From Nitrospina sp. (GTDB taxonomy: Bacteria > Nitrospinota > Nitrospinia > Nitrospinales > JACRGP01), in NCBI GenBank assembly GCA_024648695.1, contig JACAVV010000012.1, positions 69,506 to 133,505 of the forward strand: a stretch of 64,000 bases of DNA, written 5' to 3'. This document shows positions 17,617 through 25,519 of this stretch, piece by piece. The notes beneath the pieces are model-generated. The model saw only the letters and a list, made by a program, of their open reading frames with translations. It did no database searches and was not told where the DNA came from. A program made the translations under genes and the position numbers. Each line of letters begins with the position of its first letter. Position 1 is the first letter of the stretch.

Positions 17617-19596
17617 ATGCGTTTGTTCGCAGAACGCCCCTTCCTGAGTTCGTTTCTGCTCCTTTTTCTAGGCCTGGGAGTGCGAGCGGTTTACCTGTGG
17701 CAGTTCCAGTCCAACCCCCTTTTTGACTACGTTCCAACGCAAGCCGACCACTATAATTTCGACAGGGCGGCGATCAGTTTTACTGAAGGCGACTGGTTAG
17801 TCAATGCTCCCAACAACAGTTACGCTCCCTTGTACAAGTATTTTTTGGGAATTTTATACTGGATTTTCGGAAGGGATTTTTTCTGGGTTTATGGCGTTCA
17901 ATTTTTAATGGGAGCCCTGGCGGGGGTGATCCTTTTCTGGATCGGCAGGGAATGCTTTGGTGTCCTTGCAGGACTAGGAGCTTATTTTCTTTGGACATTT
18001 TTTACAACGGAGATCATATACGAAGGAATCATTCTCCGTGCCGCCTTTATCGCTTTTTGGGGAATCGTTGCCTTTTATTTCCTGGTCCGATTAAAGTCCC
18101 GGCCGGGCAAGGGACTGCTAATCGTCTCGGCACTCTCTGTTTCATTGTTCATTCAAGGCCGACCCAATACCATTCTCTGCCTGCCCATCGTTTACTGGTA
18201 CCTTCATCAATACATCATTCCGGTATTTCAAAAGGAATCGCGCCGTCGATTCTGGTGGATTTTCAACGGCGTTTTATTTGGTTCCTTCATTCCTTTACTG
18301 ATTCAATGCTACCTGGTACATGGCAAATTTGTTTTTTTCGATGCCAGTGGACCCCATACCTTCATGTCCGGAAACCTCATTCAATACTCCGGGGTCGGAT
18401 TCGAACACGAACTGGTGGAAGGCTTCCGAAAAGATGACCGTCTCGGTTACCTTTCGAACATCAAGTACCTGGTCCAGCATATCTGGGAATTCCCCTGGGA
18501 ATTTATAAAACTCTATTTTCGGAAAGTTTATTTTTTCCTCAACGATTTTGAAGCGCCGACCAACATTTCAGTCTACATTTACCGGGAATATTCGGGAGTT
18601 TTAAAGGGATTGATCAACCATTTCTCCTTCATTTCTGCTTTCGGTCTAGCAGGAATGCTTATAGCTTTCAGAAAAAAACAGGAAGCATTTTTGCTTTACG
18701 GATTCACAATCAGCCTCACGATTTCTGTAGTGCTTTTTCTCAATGAATCGCGTTACCGGATTCCGGTAGTGCCCTGGTTTGCCTTGTGGGGAGGCTATGC
18801 CATCAGCCAGATAATACAAACCTTGAAAGCAGGTAAAACCAAGTCTTTTGCAGGAACCCTGGGAGTCGTGGCCTTACTGATATATTGTTTCGCAGAACCG
18901 CAGGGCATGGTTCGCGTCCGGGCCAATGATTATGGCACGCTGGGCGCCGCGTTTCTGGAACGGGGAAATTCGGTCAAAGCTTTGGAAAGTTTGCAAAAGG
19001 CCGTAGTCATTCAACCGGAAAACCCACACACGCATCTCAACCTTGGGACCTTGCATGCCCAAAAAGGCCAATGGAAGGAAGCAGGCAATGAGTATCTGCT
19101 GGCGGTGAAATTAGCTCCAGATTTATGGGAAGCTCAATTCAACCTGGGAATGCTCTATTCCAAAGTCGGAAACCATGCCGAGGCCAAACAGGCTTTTCAA
19201 AAGGCCCTGAAAGAAAATCCCAAAGACCCCAAATTGTGGAATCTATTGGCGATGGCCGAAGCCAGATTGAATCGCCCGCAAGAGGCCATACGTCTTCTGG
19301 AAAAATCCCGGGCTCTGGACCCCAATCATTCCCAGACCTACTTCCTGCTTGGAATCCAATACAGGCAAATGAATCAGTTGTCCAGGGCCAAAATTTTTTT
19401 AAAAAAAGCAATTTCCCTCAACCCCAGGTCCGCCCAGGCGTATAATAATCTGGGGGTCACCTATCAAAAGTTGAATCAACTCGAAGAAGCCAGACAAGCC
19501 TATGAACAAGCGGTGGCCCTTAAACCCGACTTTGAACCTTATTCCAAAAACCTGGAAGCAGTGAACTCGGTTTTAAGTTCGTCCCGTGCACCATGA
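17617..19596 (+). CDS. membrane glycosyltransferase (GT39/PMT-like) with TPR domain
   Basis: About 659 residues from ATG at 17617, with GGGAG upstream; an earlier in-frame ATG adds a non-membrane leader. Residues 1-430 carry about ten membrane helices. An early loop has charged residues after the first helix (ADHYNFDRAAISF), as in dolichyl/undecaprenyl-phosphate sugar-dependent transferases. Residues about 440-655 are consecutive 34-residue TPRs (LGAAFLERGNSVKALESLQK; LNLGTLHAQKGQWKEAGNEY; YNNLGVTYQKLNQLEEARQA). It likely adds a sugar to protein or lipid at the periplasmic face. The donor and acceptor are unknown. Confidence 0.78.
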   Translation: MRLFAERPFLSSFLLLFLGLGVRAVYLWQFQSNPLFDYVPTQADHYNFDRAAISFTEGDWLVNAPNNSYAPLYKYFLGILYWIFGRDFFWVYGVQFLMGALAGVILFWIGRECFGVLAGLGAYFLWTFFTTEIIYEGIILRAAFIAFWGIVAFYFLVRLKSRPGKGLLIVSALSVSLFIQGRPNTILCLPIVYWYLHQYIIPVFQKESRRRFWWIFNGVLFGSFIPLLIQCYLVHGKFVFFDASGPHTFMSGNLIQYSGVGFEHELVEGFRKDDRLGYLSNIKYLVQHIWEFPWEFIKLYFRKVYFFLNDFEAPTNISVYIYREYSGVLKGLINHFSFISAFGLAGMLIAFRKKQEAFLLYGFTISLTISVVLFLNESRYRIPVVPWFALWGGYAISQIIQTLKAGKTKSFAGTLGVVALLIYCFAEPQGMVRVRANDYGTLGAAFLERGNSVKALESLQKAVVIQPENPHTHLNLGTLHAQKGQWKEAGNEYLLAVKLAPDLWEAQFNLGMLYSKVGNHAEAKQAFQKALKENPKDPKLWNLLAMAEARLNRPQEAIRLLEKSRALDPNHSQTYFLLGIQYRQMNQLSRAKIFLKKAISLNPRSAQAYNNLGVTYQKLNQLEEARQAYEQAVALKPDFEPYSKNLEAVNSVLSSSRAP

Positions 19597-19737
19597 ATGA
19601 TCGGATTTAAAATGTTACTGAATTATTGTATTATTCAATGACCGTTTATTTAGTTGACAGTTCGTGCCAATCTAAGTAGGATTTTTTATAAAGACCGATC
19701 CAATTTCGCGTAATAATTGAATAATCATCCTAAGCCC

Positions 19738-20247
19738 ATGACAGAAAATCAGGAAATCCTTTATACCTTGTATAAAGGATCGGTGGAGTATTCCGGCCGC
19801 GTGTTTAATCATGGACAATGGACATTAAACAATCAGGTGCGGATAGACGCCAATATCATTGGGAAGAGTCACCACATTCAAATTCGCGGCGATGAAGAAA
19901 GTTTTACCGAATTCATCGCGTATCCGGAAAGCAGGCTACCGTCCAATCCTATGGACCAAATCCCTTTAAGGGTCGGGGATAGCCATGTCCGCGAATTTTG
20001 TAATGCCTCCATCATGTATTGGGTGAACTTAAAAGTCATTGACCATTTGCTCGCGGATATGGATGCATTTGCCAAATATGTAGGTGAGGGCCAATCTTCT
20101 GAATCACTGACTCATGGTTTTGGATCGCACGAGGCGTTTACGGGTATACTGATCAATTCAAAAACGAATCATTTTTACAGTATCCACACCTATCCCGAGC
20201 ACAGTTTTTCTGTCTTGAGCAAAACTCATATATTTTGTCCGGACTAG
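19738..20247 (+). CDS. DUF2617-like hypothetical protein, first gene of the PspA cluster
   Basis: 169 residues from ATG at 19738; a TTG seven codons earlier is less likely. Soluble, with no signal. It reads as a compact alpha/beta protein (LYKGSVEYSGRVFN; HHIQIRGDEESFTEFIAYPE; HTYPEHSFSVLSKTHIF). The length and its position next to PspA and DUF4178 genes suggest the DUF2617 family, which I recall in polyamine-synthase/PspA loci, but I cannot confirm the assignment. The next gene starts 9 bases after its stop. Confidence 0.6.
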   Translation: MTENQEILYTLYKGSVEYSGRVFNHGQWTLNNQVRIDANIIGKSHHIQIRGDEESFTEFIAYPESRLPSNPMDQIPLRVGDSHVREFCNASIMYWVNLKVIDHLLADMDAFAKYVGEGQSSESLTHGFGSHEAFTGILINSKTNHFYSIHTYPEHSFSVLSKTHIFCPD

Positions 20248-20256
20248 GGAGCGACT

Positions 20257-20619
20257 ATGTTCAAAAGAATTTATGATATTGCCCGTGCCAATTTTGAAGA
20301 CCTGCTTTTGAAAAACAAAGACGCTGGTTCTACCTTTACGGACCCTGTCGACCCATTGAATGATACATACTATGAGCCACATAGCAGTTCGTCAACACCA
20401 CCCAAAGCCGATCCGCTGGCACAATATTACGCCAATCTGGAGTTGAGTCCGGGAGCCGACAGAAAAGCCGTCAAGTCTGCCTGGCGAAGGCTGATGAAAA
20501 AGTATCACCCCGATTTGCATTCCCAGGATCCCGCAAAAAAAGAGGTTGCCGAAGAGCTGACACAAAAATTGACGGAAGCGTATCAAATACTGGATAAAGA
20601 ACTTTCCAAATCTGGATAA
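20257..20619 (+). CDS. DnaJ-domain protein
   Basis: 120 residues. A linker of about 65 residues precedes a C-terminal J domain (about 68-116) with the HPD tripeptide in LMKKYHPDLHSQD and a helix IV ending AYQILDKEL. The J domain stimulates DnaK ATPase. The lack of Gly/Phe and zinc domains makes it a specialised co-chaperone. It lies in a tight run with the genes either side (9 and 12 bases), so it probably serves the PspA system. Confidence 0.85.
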   Translation: MFKRIYDIARANFEDLLLKNKDAGSTFTDPVDPLNDTYYEPHSSSSTPPKADPLAQYYANLELSPGADRKAVKSAWRRLMKKYHPDLHSQDPAKKEVAEELTQKLTEAYQILDKELSKSG

Positions 20620-20631
20620 AAAGGAGGAAGG

Positions 20632-21021
20632 ATGTCACACTTTGAAAAGGTGAAAAACTACATTTTGGAAATGGGGTTCACCCTGGATGTCGAAAATCAG
20701 GAAGAAGAACTTGTAATGATCAGCGATGAAGAACGGGGCATCAAAAATCTGGTGATCGATTGCGAAGACCCTATCCTTATCCTGGAACAAGTCATTCTGT
20801 CCATGGAAAACGGCCCGGCGGAAGCTTACAAAAAGCTGATGCAATTCAACCGCACTCTGGTCCATGGAGCCTTCGCTCTGACAGATGACGGCAAAACCGT
20901 CATTTGGAGGGACACTTTGCAGTTGGAAAACCTGGACCATAACGAACTGGAAGGCAGTATTGATGCCCTCAGTTTGGCCATGGCTGAGTATGTGGATGAC
21001 CTGATCGCATTGTCAAAATAA
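20632..21021 (+). CDS. YbjN/type III chaperone-like protein
   Basis: 129 residues, with ribosome site GGAGGAAGG before the ATG. The acidic small alpha/beta fold (FEKVKNYILEMGFTLDVENQ; ERGIKNLVIDCEDPILILEQ; TVIWRDTLQLENLDHNELEG) matches the YbjN/CesT-like chaperone superfamily as found next to PspA genes, and is comparable in position to YjfI of enteric yjf operons. Probably a chaperone or adaptor for the neighbouring proteins. The match is by pattern memory. Confidence 0.7.
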   Translation: MSHFEKVKNYILEMGFTLDVENQEEELVMISDEERGIKNLVIDCEDPILILEQVILSMENGPAEAYKKLMQFNRTLVHGAFALTDDGKTVIWRDTLQLENLDHNELEGSIDALSLAMAEYVDDLIALSK

Positions 21022-21052
21022 ACCTGGAACCCTAATTTAAAGGAGCAATCTC

Positions 21053-21763
21053 ATGGCTGGAATTTTTTCCCGAATGTTTCGAGTGGGCCAGGCAGAGGCC
21101 CATTCCATTGTCGATAAATTTGAAGACCCTATTAAAATGACCGAACAAGGGATCCGCGATCTAAAAAAGGATTTGGCGGAATCCATGAAAAGCTTGGCGC
21201 AGGTCAAGGGAATAACGATTCGCATGCGTAATGAATCGGAAAATCACAAAAAAGCCGCCGCTGATTATGAAACCAAGGCAATGGCCTTATTACAAAAAGC
21301 ACAGTCTGGAGCGATGGATATGGCCGATGCAGAACGTTTGGCCACCGAAGCCCTGTCGCGAAAAGAAGATTCCGGGAAAAATGCTGTTCGCGTTTCCCAG
21401 GAACTGGTGGCGCAGGAAAACATGGCCAATCAGCTACAAAAGAACGTCGATAAGCTACGAACCACCATCAACCGCTATGAAACCGACCTCGTGACACTCC
21501 GTGCACGGGCCAAAACCGCCGCGGCTACTAAAAAACTTAATGCCCAAATTGCCAATGTCGATTCTGGCGGCACCATGGCCATGCTGGAAAAAATGAAATC
21601 CAAAGTGGAAGAAGACGAATCTCTGGCCGCCGCCTACGGGGACATGGCGAATGCCAATACCACCATCGATGACCAGATTAATGACGCTTTGAATTCCGGA
21701 GAGGCCTTACCTGCCGCATCTGACAATCTGGCCGCTTTAAAAGCCAAAATGGGATTGACTTGA
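21053..21763 (+). CDS. pspA: PspA/IM30-family membrane stress protein
   Basis: 236 residues, almost entirely charged coiled coil, starting MAGIFSRMFRVGQAEAHSIV with the amphipathic N-terminal helix. It has EDPIKMTEQGIRDLKKDL and later ERLATEALSRKEDS, family signatures of PspA/Vipp1. Proteins of this family polymerise on damaged inner membrane and limit proton leak. PspF, PspB and PspC are absent, so regulation must differ from that of E. coli. The Shine-Dalgarno is AAAGGAGC, and the stop overlaps the region just before the DUF4178 start. Confidence 0.92.
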   Translation: MAGIFSRMFRVGQAEAHSIVDKFEDPIKMTEQGIRDLKKDLAESMKSLAQVKGITIRMRNESENHKKAAADYETKAMALLQKAQSGAMDMADAERLATEALSRKEDSGKNAVRVSQELVAQENMANQLQKNVDKLRTTINRYETDLVTLRARAKTAAATKKLNAQIANVDSGGTMAMLEKMKSKVEEDESLAAAYGDMANANTTIDDQINDALNSGEALPAASDNLAALKAKMGLT

Positions 21764-21765
21764 TC

Positions 21766-22314
21766 ATGATCTGGAATTTTTTCAAAAAAGATAATGAAGA
21801 AGAAGACGATACCAATATCGATGATCTGGTTCTGTCCAAACTGAAACCAGGCTACCTTGTCGATTATGATATGAAGACCTTCAAGGTCATGAAACGCAAT
21901 CTCTATGTTTGGGAAGGCGGTGAACGGACCGATGAATGGGAGTTGAAACAAGGCGAGAAATCCTTCTTCCTGGAGCGGGAGGAGGATGATGGTGAGGTGG
22001 AATGGACCTTAAGCACCAAACATGAACTTGACGTTCTCGAAGGGGATATCGCCAATCATATAATCGAGCACGAAGATCCCCCGGAAGAAGTGGTGATGGA
22101 TGGGAAAACCTACTATTTTGAGGAAGACGATATTGGTGAGTATTATGAGGGTGCCAGCAATTACCCCAAAGAGTTTGTTGCCTGGGATTACTATGATGAG
22201 GAAGACCAAACCTTCCTTTCCATTGAGCAATGGGGAGAAACCAAGTTTGATCTGACGTTGGGATTTCCGGTTGAAGAGTACCAGTTCAGCAATATTCTTC
22301 CCGGTACCTTGTAA
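21766..22314 (+). CDS. DUF4178-domain protein
   Basis: 182 residues from ATG at 21766 (2 bases after the pspA stop); a TTG two codons earlier also exists. Very acidic. The body (LKPGYLVDYDMKTFKVMKRN; DEWELKQGEKSFFLERE; YFEEDDIGEYYEGASNYPKE; WDYYDEEDQTFLSIEQWGE) fits DUF4178, a beta-rich domain repeatedly found with PspA, DUF350 and polyamine synthases. Function unknown. It ends the cluster, and a strong hairpin terminator follows. Confidence 0.8.
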   Translation: MIWNFFKKDNEEEDDTNIDDLVLSKLKPGYLVDYDMKTFKVMKRNLYVWEGGERTDEWELKQGEKSFFLEREEDDGEVEWTLSTKHELDVLEGDIANHIIEHEDPPEEVVMDGKTYYFEEDDIGEYYEGASNYPKEFVAWDYYDEEDQTFLSIEQWGETKFDLTLGFPVEEYQFSNILPGTL

Positions 22315-22340
22315 TCGTCGCCTTACAGGGTTAAAAGTAA

Positions 22341-22378
22341 AAAAGCAGGGTCCCTCCCTTCGGAGGCCCTGCTTTTTT
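22341..22378. terminator. bidirectional rho-independent terminator
   Basis: The sequence AAAAAGCAGGG...CCTCC-CTT-CGGAGG...CCCTGCTTTTTTT forms a long GC hairpin with an A-run on one side and a T-run on the other. It lies between the convergent DUF4178 and propeller genes and can serve both. Confidence 0.85.
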
Positions 22379-22413
22379 TATTGATTTGGGCATTCGCCAA
22401 AAAAAAGTTTTTT

Positions 22414-23559
22414 TTAATTCGTCAAGGGCGGAATCCACAAAGGAAAACGGCCTACACCCACCCGATCATTATTCGCGCCTACCGGAGAGTTATTGCTTGG
22501 ATCAAAAACTGTGATTCCATAATACTTGTCTTCAAAGTCGAGTTCATGATAGACGATCTTGCTATCCCGCCAATCCGGAACCACGTGAGACGTCACCCCC
22601 TCTTTGGTCACCTGAGTCAGGGTGGATCCGTCAATATCTATGATGTACAGATTTTGCGTTTGGCTGAACTTGGGAGCTTTGACCGAGTTTCGATAATTCG
22701 GGTTCTCGATGGTAAATAATACCTGGGTCTTGTCGGGAGAGGGCGTGGGATCCCGTGCACCTACCACAGTGTCCGTGAAGTCAGCTGGAATTGATCCGCC
22801 ATCATAAACCAGCCGGTTGTTACTTCCATCGGTATTCATCACTCTCAGCGTTAAAAAGGATAAGGATTTATCCGGATCCACATCGACATTAAGATAGGCC
22901 AATAAAGTGCCGTCTTGTGAAATCCCCACATCCACAACGCCAAATCTGGCATGCGTCAAAAACGACAACTCGGTTCCATCTGATTTAATCTTTGCCACCT
23001 GGGCACCGCCTCCAAACTGCTCTCTCTTGATTGTTTCCGTAGAAAAATAGAGGAAGCCGTCAGGATCCCAAACAATGCCTCCGTTTCCTGAAGAGAAAAA
23101 GTCGGGTACCAATTGCGCCTTGGTATTATTGACCAGGTCAAAAATTAAAATCTTGGAAACTACACTGTCCCGTGTATCCCGATAGGTCGCCGCAATTTTT
23201 TTATGATCAAAAGAAACTGCCGTATGCTCATAAATACGTGCTTCTCCATCGGTGACCTGAGTCAGGTTTCCACCGTCCTCATCCATGACAAAAATTTCAT
23301 AATCGCCATCCCCCAACGGCGAGTTTCCAGAATCGCTTGGGAAAGAAGTGAACACGATCCTGGAGGTAGAAGGAATTCCGGTAAAGTCGGCGTGAAAATT
23401 AGCAGACTCCGAAACCCCAATCTGGGGCGGAGAGAATTGAGCAAAAACAATCCCCGGTAAGAATAGTGAATATGACAATATCAGGAACTTCAATGAAGAA
23501 AGAAAATTGGGGACTTTGGAGTTCCAGTTTTTTGGAAACGTCAAAATCAACGGCATCAT
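22414..23559 (-). CDS. secreted TolB-like beta-propeller (PD40 repeats)
   Basis: About 381 residues from ATG at 23559 (ribosome site GAAAGGA; the longer frame begins with TTG). A signal peptide near residues 22-42 (FLILSYSLFLPGIVFA) is followed by TolB-type blades with the pattern S.DG..I.Y..N.(D/E)I..M..DG (DYEIFVMDEDGGNLTQVTDG; LTLRVMNTDGSNNRLVYDG; NLYIIDIDGSTLTQVTKEG). It is periplasmic or surface-located and probably a scaffold or binding protein. It is not next to tol or pal genes, so it is not the Tol-Pal TolB. Confidence 0.75.
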   Translation of the reverse strand: MMPLILTFPKNWNSKVPNFLSSLKFLILSYSLFLPGIVFAQFSPPQIGVSESANFHADFTGIPSTSRIVFTSFPSDSGNSPLGDGDYEIFVMDEDGGNLTQVTDGEARIYEHTAVSFDHKKIAATYRDTRDSVVSKILIFDLVNNTKAQLVPDFFSSGNGGIVWDPDGFLYFSTETIKREQFGGGAQVAKIKSDGTELSFLTHARFGVVDVGISQDGTLLAYLNVDVDPDKSLSFLTLRVMNTDGSNNRLVYDGGSIPADFTDTVVGARDPTPSPDKTQVLFTIENPNYRNSVKAPKFSQTQNLYIIDIDGSTLTQVTKEGVTSHVVPDWRDSKIVYHELDFEDKYYGITVFDPSNNSPVGANNDRVGVGRFPLWIPPLTN

Positions 23560-23574
23560 ACGGTTTCCTTTCAA

Positions 23575-24085
23575 TTTGAATTAATGTAAAACAAGACTTA
23601 AATTATATTTACTTCTTGATTCATTGTAAATAGAGAATATGCATTTTATTCAGGAAAATTTTCGTATATGCAATTTACACAATAAGATTTAGAAAAGCTT
23701 TTCCAGGAAATTTATTTCGCACAAAACCTGCCAAGGAAACCTATCATTAAATTTTGGCCCATCCAAATTAGAATTTATGGGAAAACAACGAGGTCCTTTT
23801 CGTCAAAAAACGGGCTTAAATCAACCCGTTTAGAGGTATGCTTTATAATATTTAAATCCATCTGTCCCCAGGTCTCTAAAATCACCCCTATTTTAAAAGG
23901 TTAATTAGGAGGCCATTACCCAACGCCTACAAAGCATTATTTTTTTTAAACCGTCAATATCCAATAAAATACCCCAAATGGGGTATTCCAATTTGTGGTT
24001 GAGGTCTTTATAATTTTTATACATTGCTTGATCACCTAGTTCTTATTTAAAAATACTTCTAATTCAATTTTCAAGGGGGCTGTTA
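23575..24085. other. 510-base intergenic region upstream of the curlin gene
   Basis: AT-rich with no gene. It contains the perfect inverted repeat annotated separately and, in the last 90 bases, a plausible promoter (TTGTGG at 23994-23999, 18-base spacer, TATACA at 24018-24023). The ribosome site AAGGGGG precedes the curlin ATG. Confidence 0.4.
23968..23987. promoter_or_regulatory. perfect palindrome upstream of the curlin-like gene
   Basis: AATACCCC-AAAT-GGGGTATT is an exact 8-base inverted repeat with a 4-base spacer, just before a candidate -35 element and about 100 bases from the start codon. It is well placed as an operator or activator site for the curlin gene. Confidence 0.45.
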
Positions 24086-24745
24086 ATGAAAAAAATTGTT
24101 TACTATATAGCTTTTGGATCTGTTCTATTGATTGCCAACCAGGCTTTTGCGGCTGGCAACACAAGCTCTATGAATCAATCCGGTTCCAATAATACAGGAA
24201 TGATCGTTCAGGAAGGTGATAACAACAACGCAGAATCTATGACGGTTGGTGATGACAATATGGTGGATATTAATCAAAACGGGAACACAAATAACGCCAA
24301 TGTCGACCAGACCAACAACAACAATTCTGCCACCGTTGTTCAGGAAGGTGACGATAACGACGATGTCCTTGTTCAAGATGGTGACGATAACGATTATGTC
24401 GGCAACCAGTTTGGTACCTCTAACGCCTCTTGGGGATTTCAAGATGGTGACGGGAATACCTATTACGTCAACCAGACTGGAAACGACAATATAGCCAACA
24501 TTAATCAGATTGGAACCAATAACCATTCCATCTCCACACAAGATGGAGACATGAACAATGTTGATGTTCTTCAGGATGGGGATATGCATGATTCCGAGAT
24601 TGAACAGTTCGGAAACATGAACGCCGCTACGGTAGAACAGTATGGCAATTTAAACGAATCCATGATTTACCAAACCGGCAACGAGGATACCAGTAACGTT
24701 TTTCAAAGCGGAACGGGTCACTCTTCTATGGTTTCCCAGCAGTAA
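24086..24745 (+). CDS. curlin-repeat (amyloid) secreted protein
   Basis: 219 residues. The signal peptide is MKKIVYYIAFGSVLLIANQ then AFA. The rest is about nine to ten imperfect repeats of roughly 20-23 residues with Q-x-G-x-x-N-x-A/S-x-V-x-Q spacing (NNSATVVQEGDDNDDVLVQD; GNDNIANINQIGTNNHSIST; GNMNAATVEQYGNLNESMIY). This is the strand-turn-strand pattern of CsgA/CsgB amyloid subunits. It is unusually Asp/Asn-rich, which may give calcium or ice/mineral affinity, but that is speculative. No csgG, csgE or csgF export genes adjoin it. Confidence 0.82.
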   Translation: MKKIVYYIAFGSVLLIANQAFAAGNTSSMNQSGSNNTGMIVQEGDNNNAESMTVGDDNMVDINQNGNTNNANVDQTNNNNSATVVQEGDDNDDVLVQDGDDNDYVGNQFGTSNASWGFQDGDGNTYYVNQTGNDNIANINQIGTNNHSISTQDGDMNNVDVLQDGDMHDSEIEQFGNMNAATVEQYGNLNESMIYQTGNEDTSNVFQSGTGHSSMVSQQ

Positions 24746-24768
24746 AACAATAAGATCAGGTAAATTTA

Positions 24769-24802
24769 GGGGGATAGCCAATTAGGCTATCCCCCTTTTT
24801 TT
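24769..24802 (+). terminator. rho-independent terminator after the curlin gene
   Basis: GGGGGATAGCC-AATTA-GGCTATCCCCC is a perfect 11-base stem followed by seven T, 24 bases after the stop codon. Confidence 0.93.
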
Positions 24803-24892
24803 GCCTGAAATCCAACCATTCCCTCCTGGTTCAGTCATCAAGAAATACCCAGAGACATTTTAATTTTTAAAAATGTTTAATTAAGCGGATAA

Positions 24893-25489
24893 ATAATTAG
24901 AATTTTACGCTACAGTTCGGCAAAGTTATATATTGGGAGAGTTTTAACTAAAGTCAGTCAGGTGCAAACCCGTATTAATGACTGGGTCCTGTACTCGGAG
25001 ATTTGCTCTGCCAAATGCGAGTTCGAGTGGGTGGACTTAAACAAAATCATTCAGCAAGTCATTGAAGACTTACAGGATTCCATCGAAAAAAAATCTGCCC
25101 ATATCGAATGCCATACCCTGCCTGTCATAAAAGGAGACCCCACCCTCTTGTATCATTTGTTTTCTAATTTAATTGATAACGGTCTAAAGTTTGGCAAACC
25201 TGGGGAATTCTCCGAGGTGATCCTGGACACTCTTTCGAAAAAAGGCGGGTATTGGAAAACTTCGGTGGCGGATCGGGGTATCGGACTCGAAAGCAAGTTC
25301 ATTCCTAAAGTTTTTGCCCCCCTGTTTCGGTTGCATTCCGGTTCGGAGTTTCAAGGAAACGGATTCAGCCTTGCGCTTTGCAAAAAAATAATGACCCACC
25401 ACGGGGGACAAATTACTATAGATAGCCTGGTAAACAATGGGACGATGGTTATTCTCACCTTTCCCGAGAATCCCCTCGCCGGGCAATAA
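24893..25489 (+). pseudogene. truncated histidine kinase (ATPase end only)
   Basis: The frame is open from about 24893, but the first usable start is a GTG at 24962. Before it lie codons resembling the end of a dimerisation helix (SSAKLYIGRVLTKVSQVQTR). The HATPase domain then follows: N box in LFSNLIDNGLKFGKPG, G1 in VADRGIGLE, and a G2 region altered to GNGFSLALCKKIMTHHGGQ, where GxGIGLA is usual. Sensor and phospho-acceptor His are gone. It is either a decayed kinase or a 175-residue stand-alone ATPase; the former is more likely. Confidence 0.6.
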
Positions 25490-25519
25490 ATCCGGAATTG
25501 GGTTAAATAAACTAGCCCT

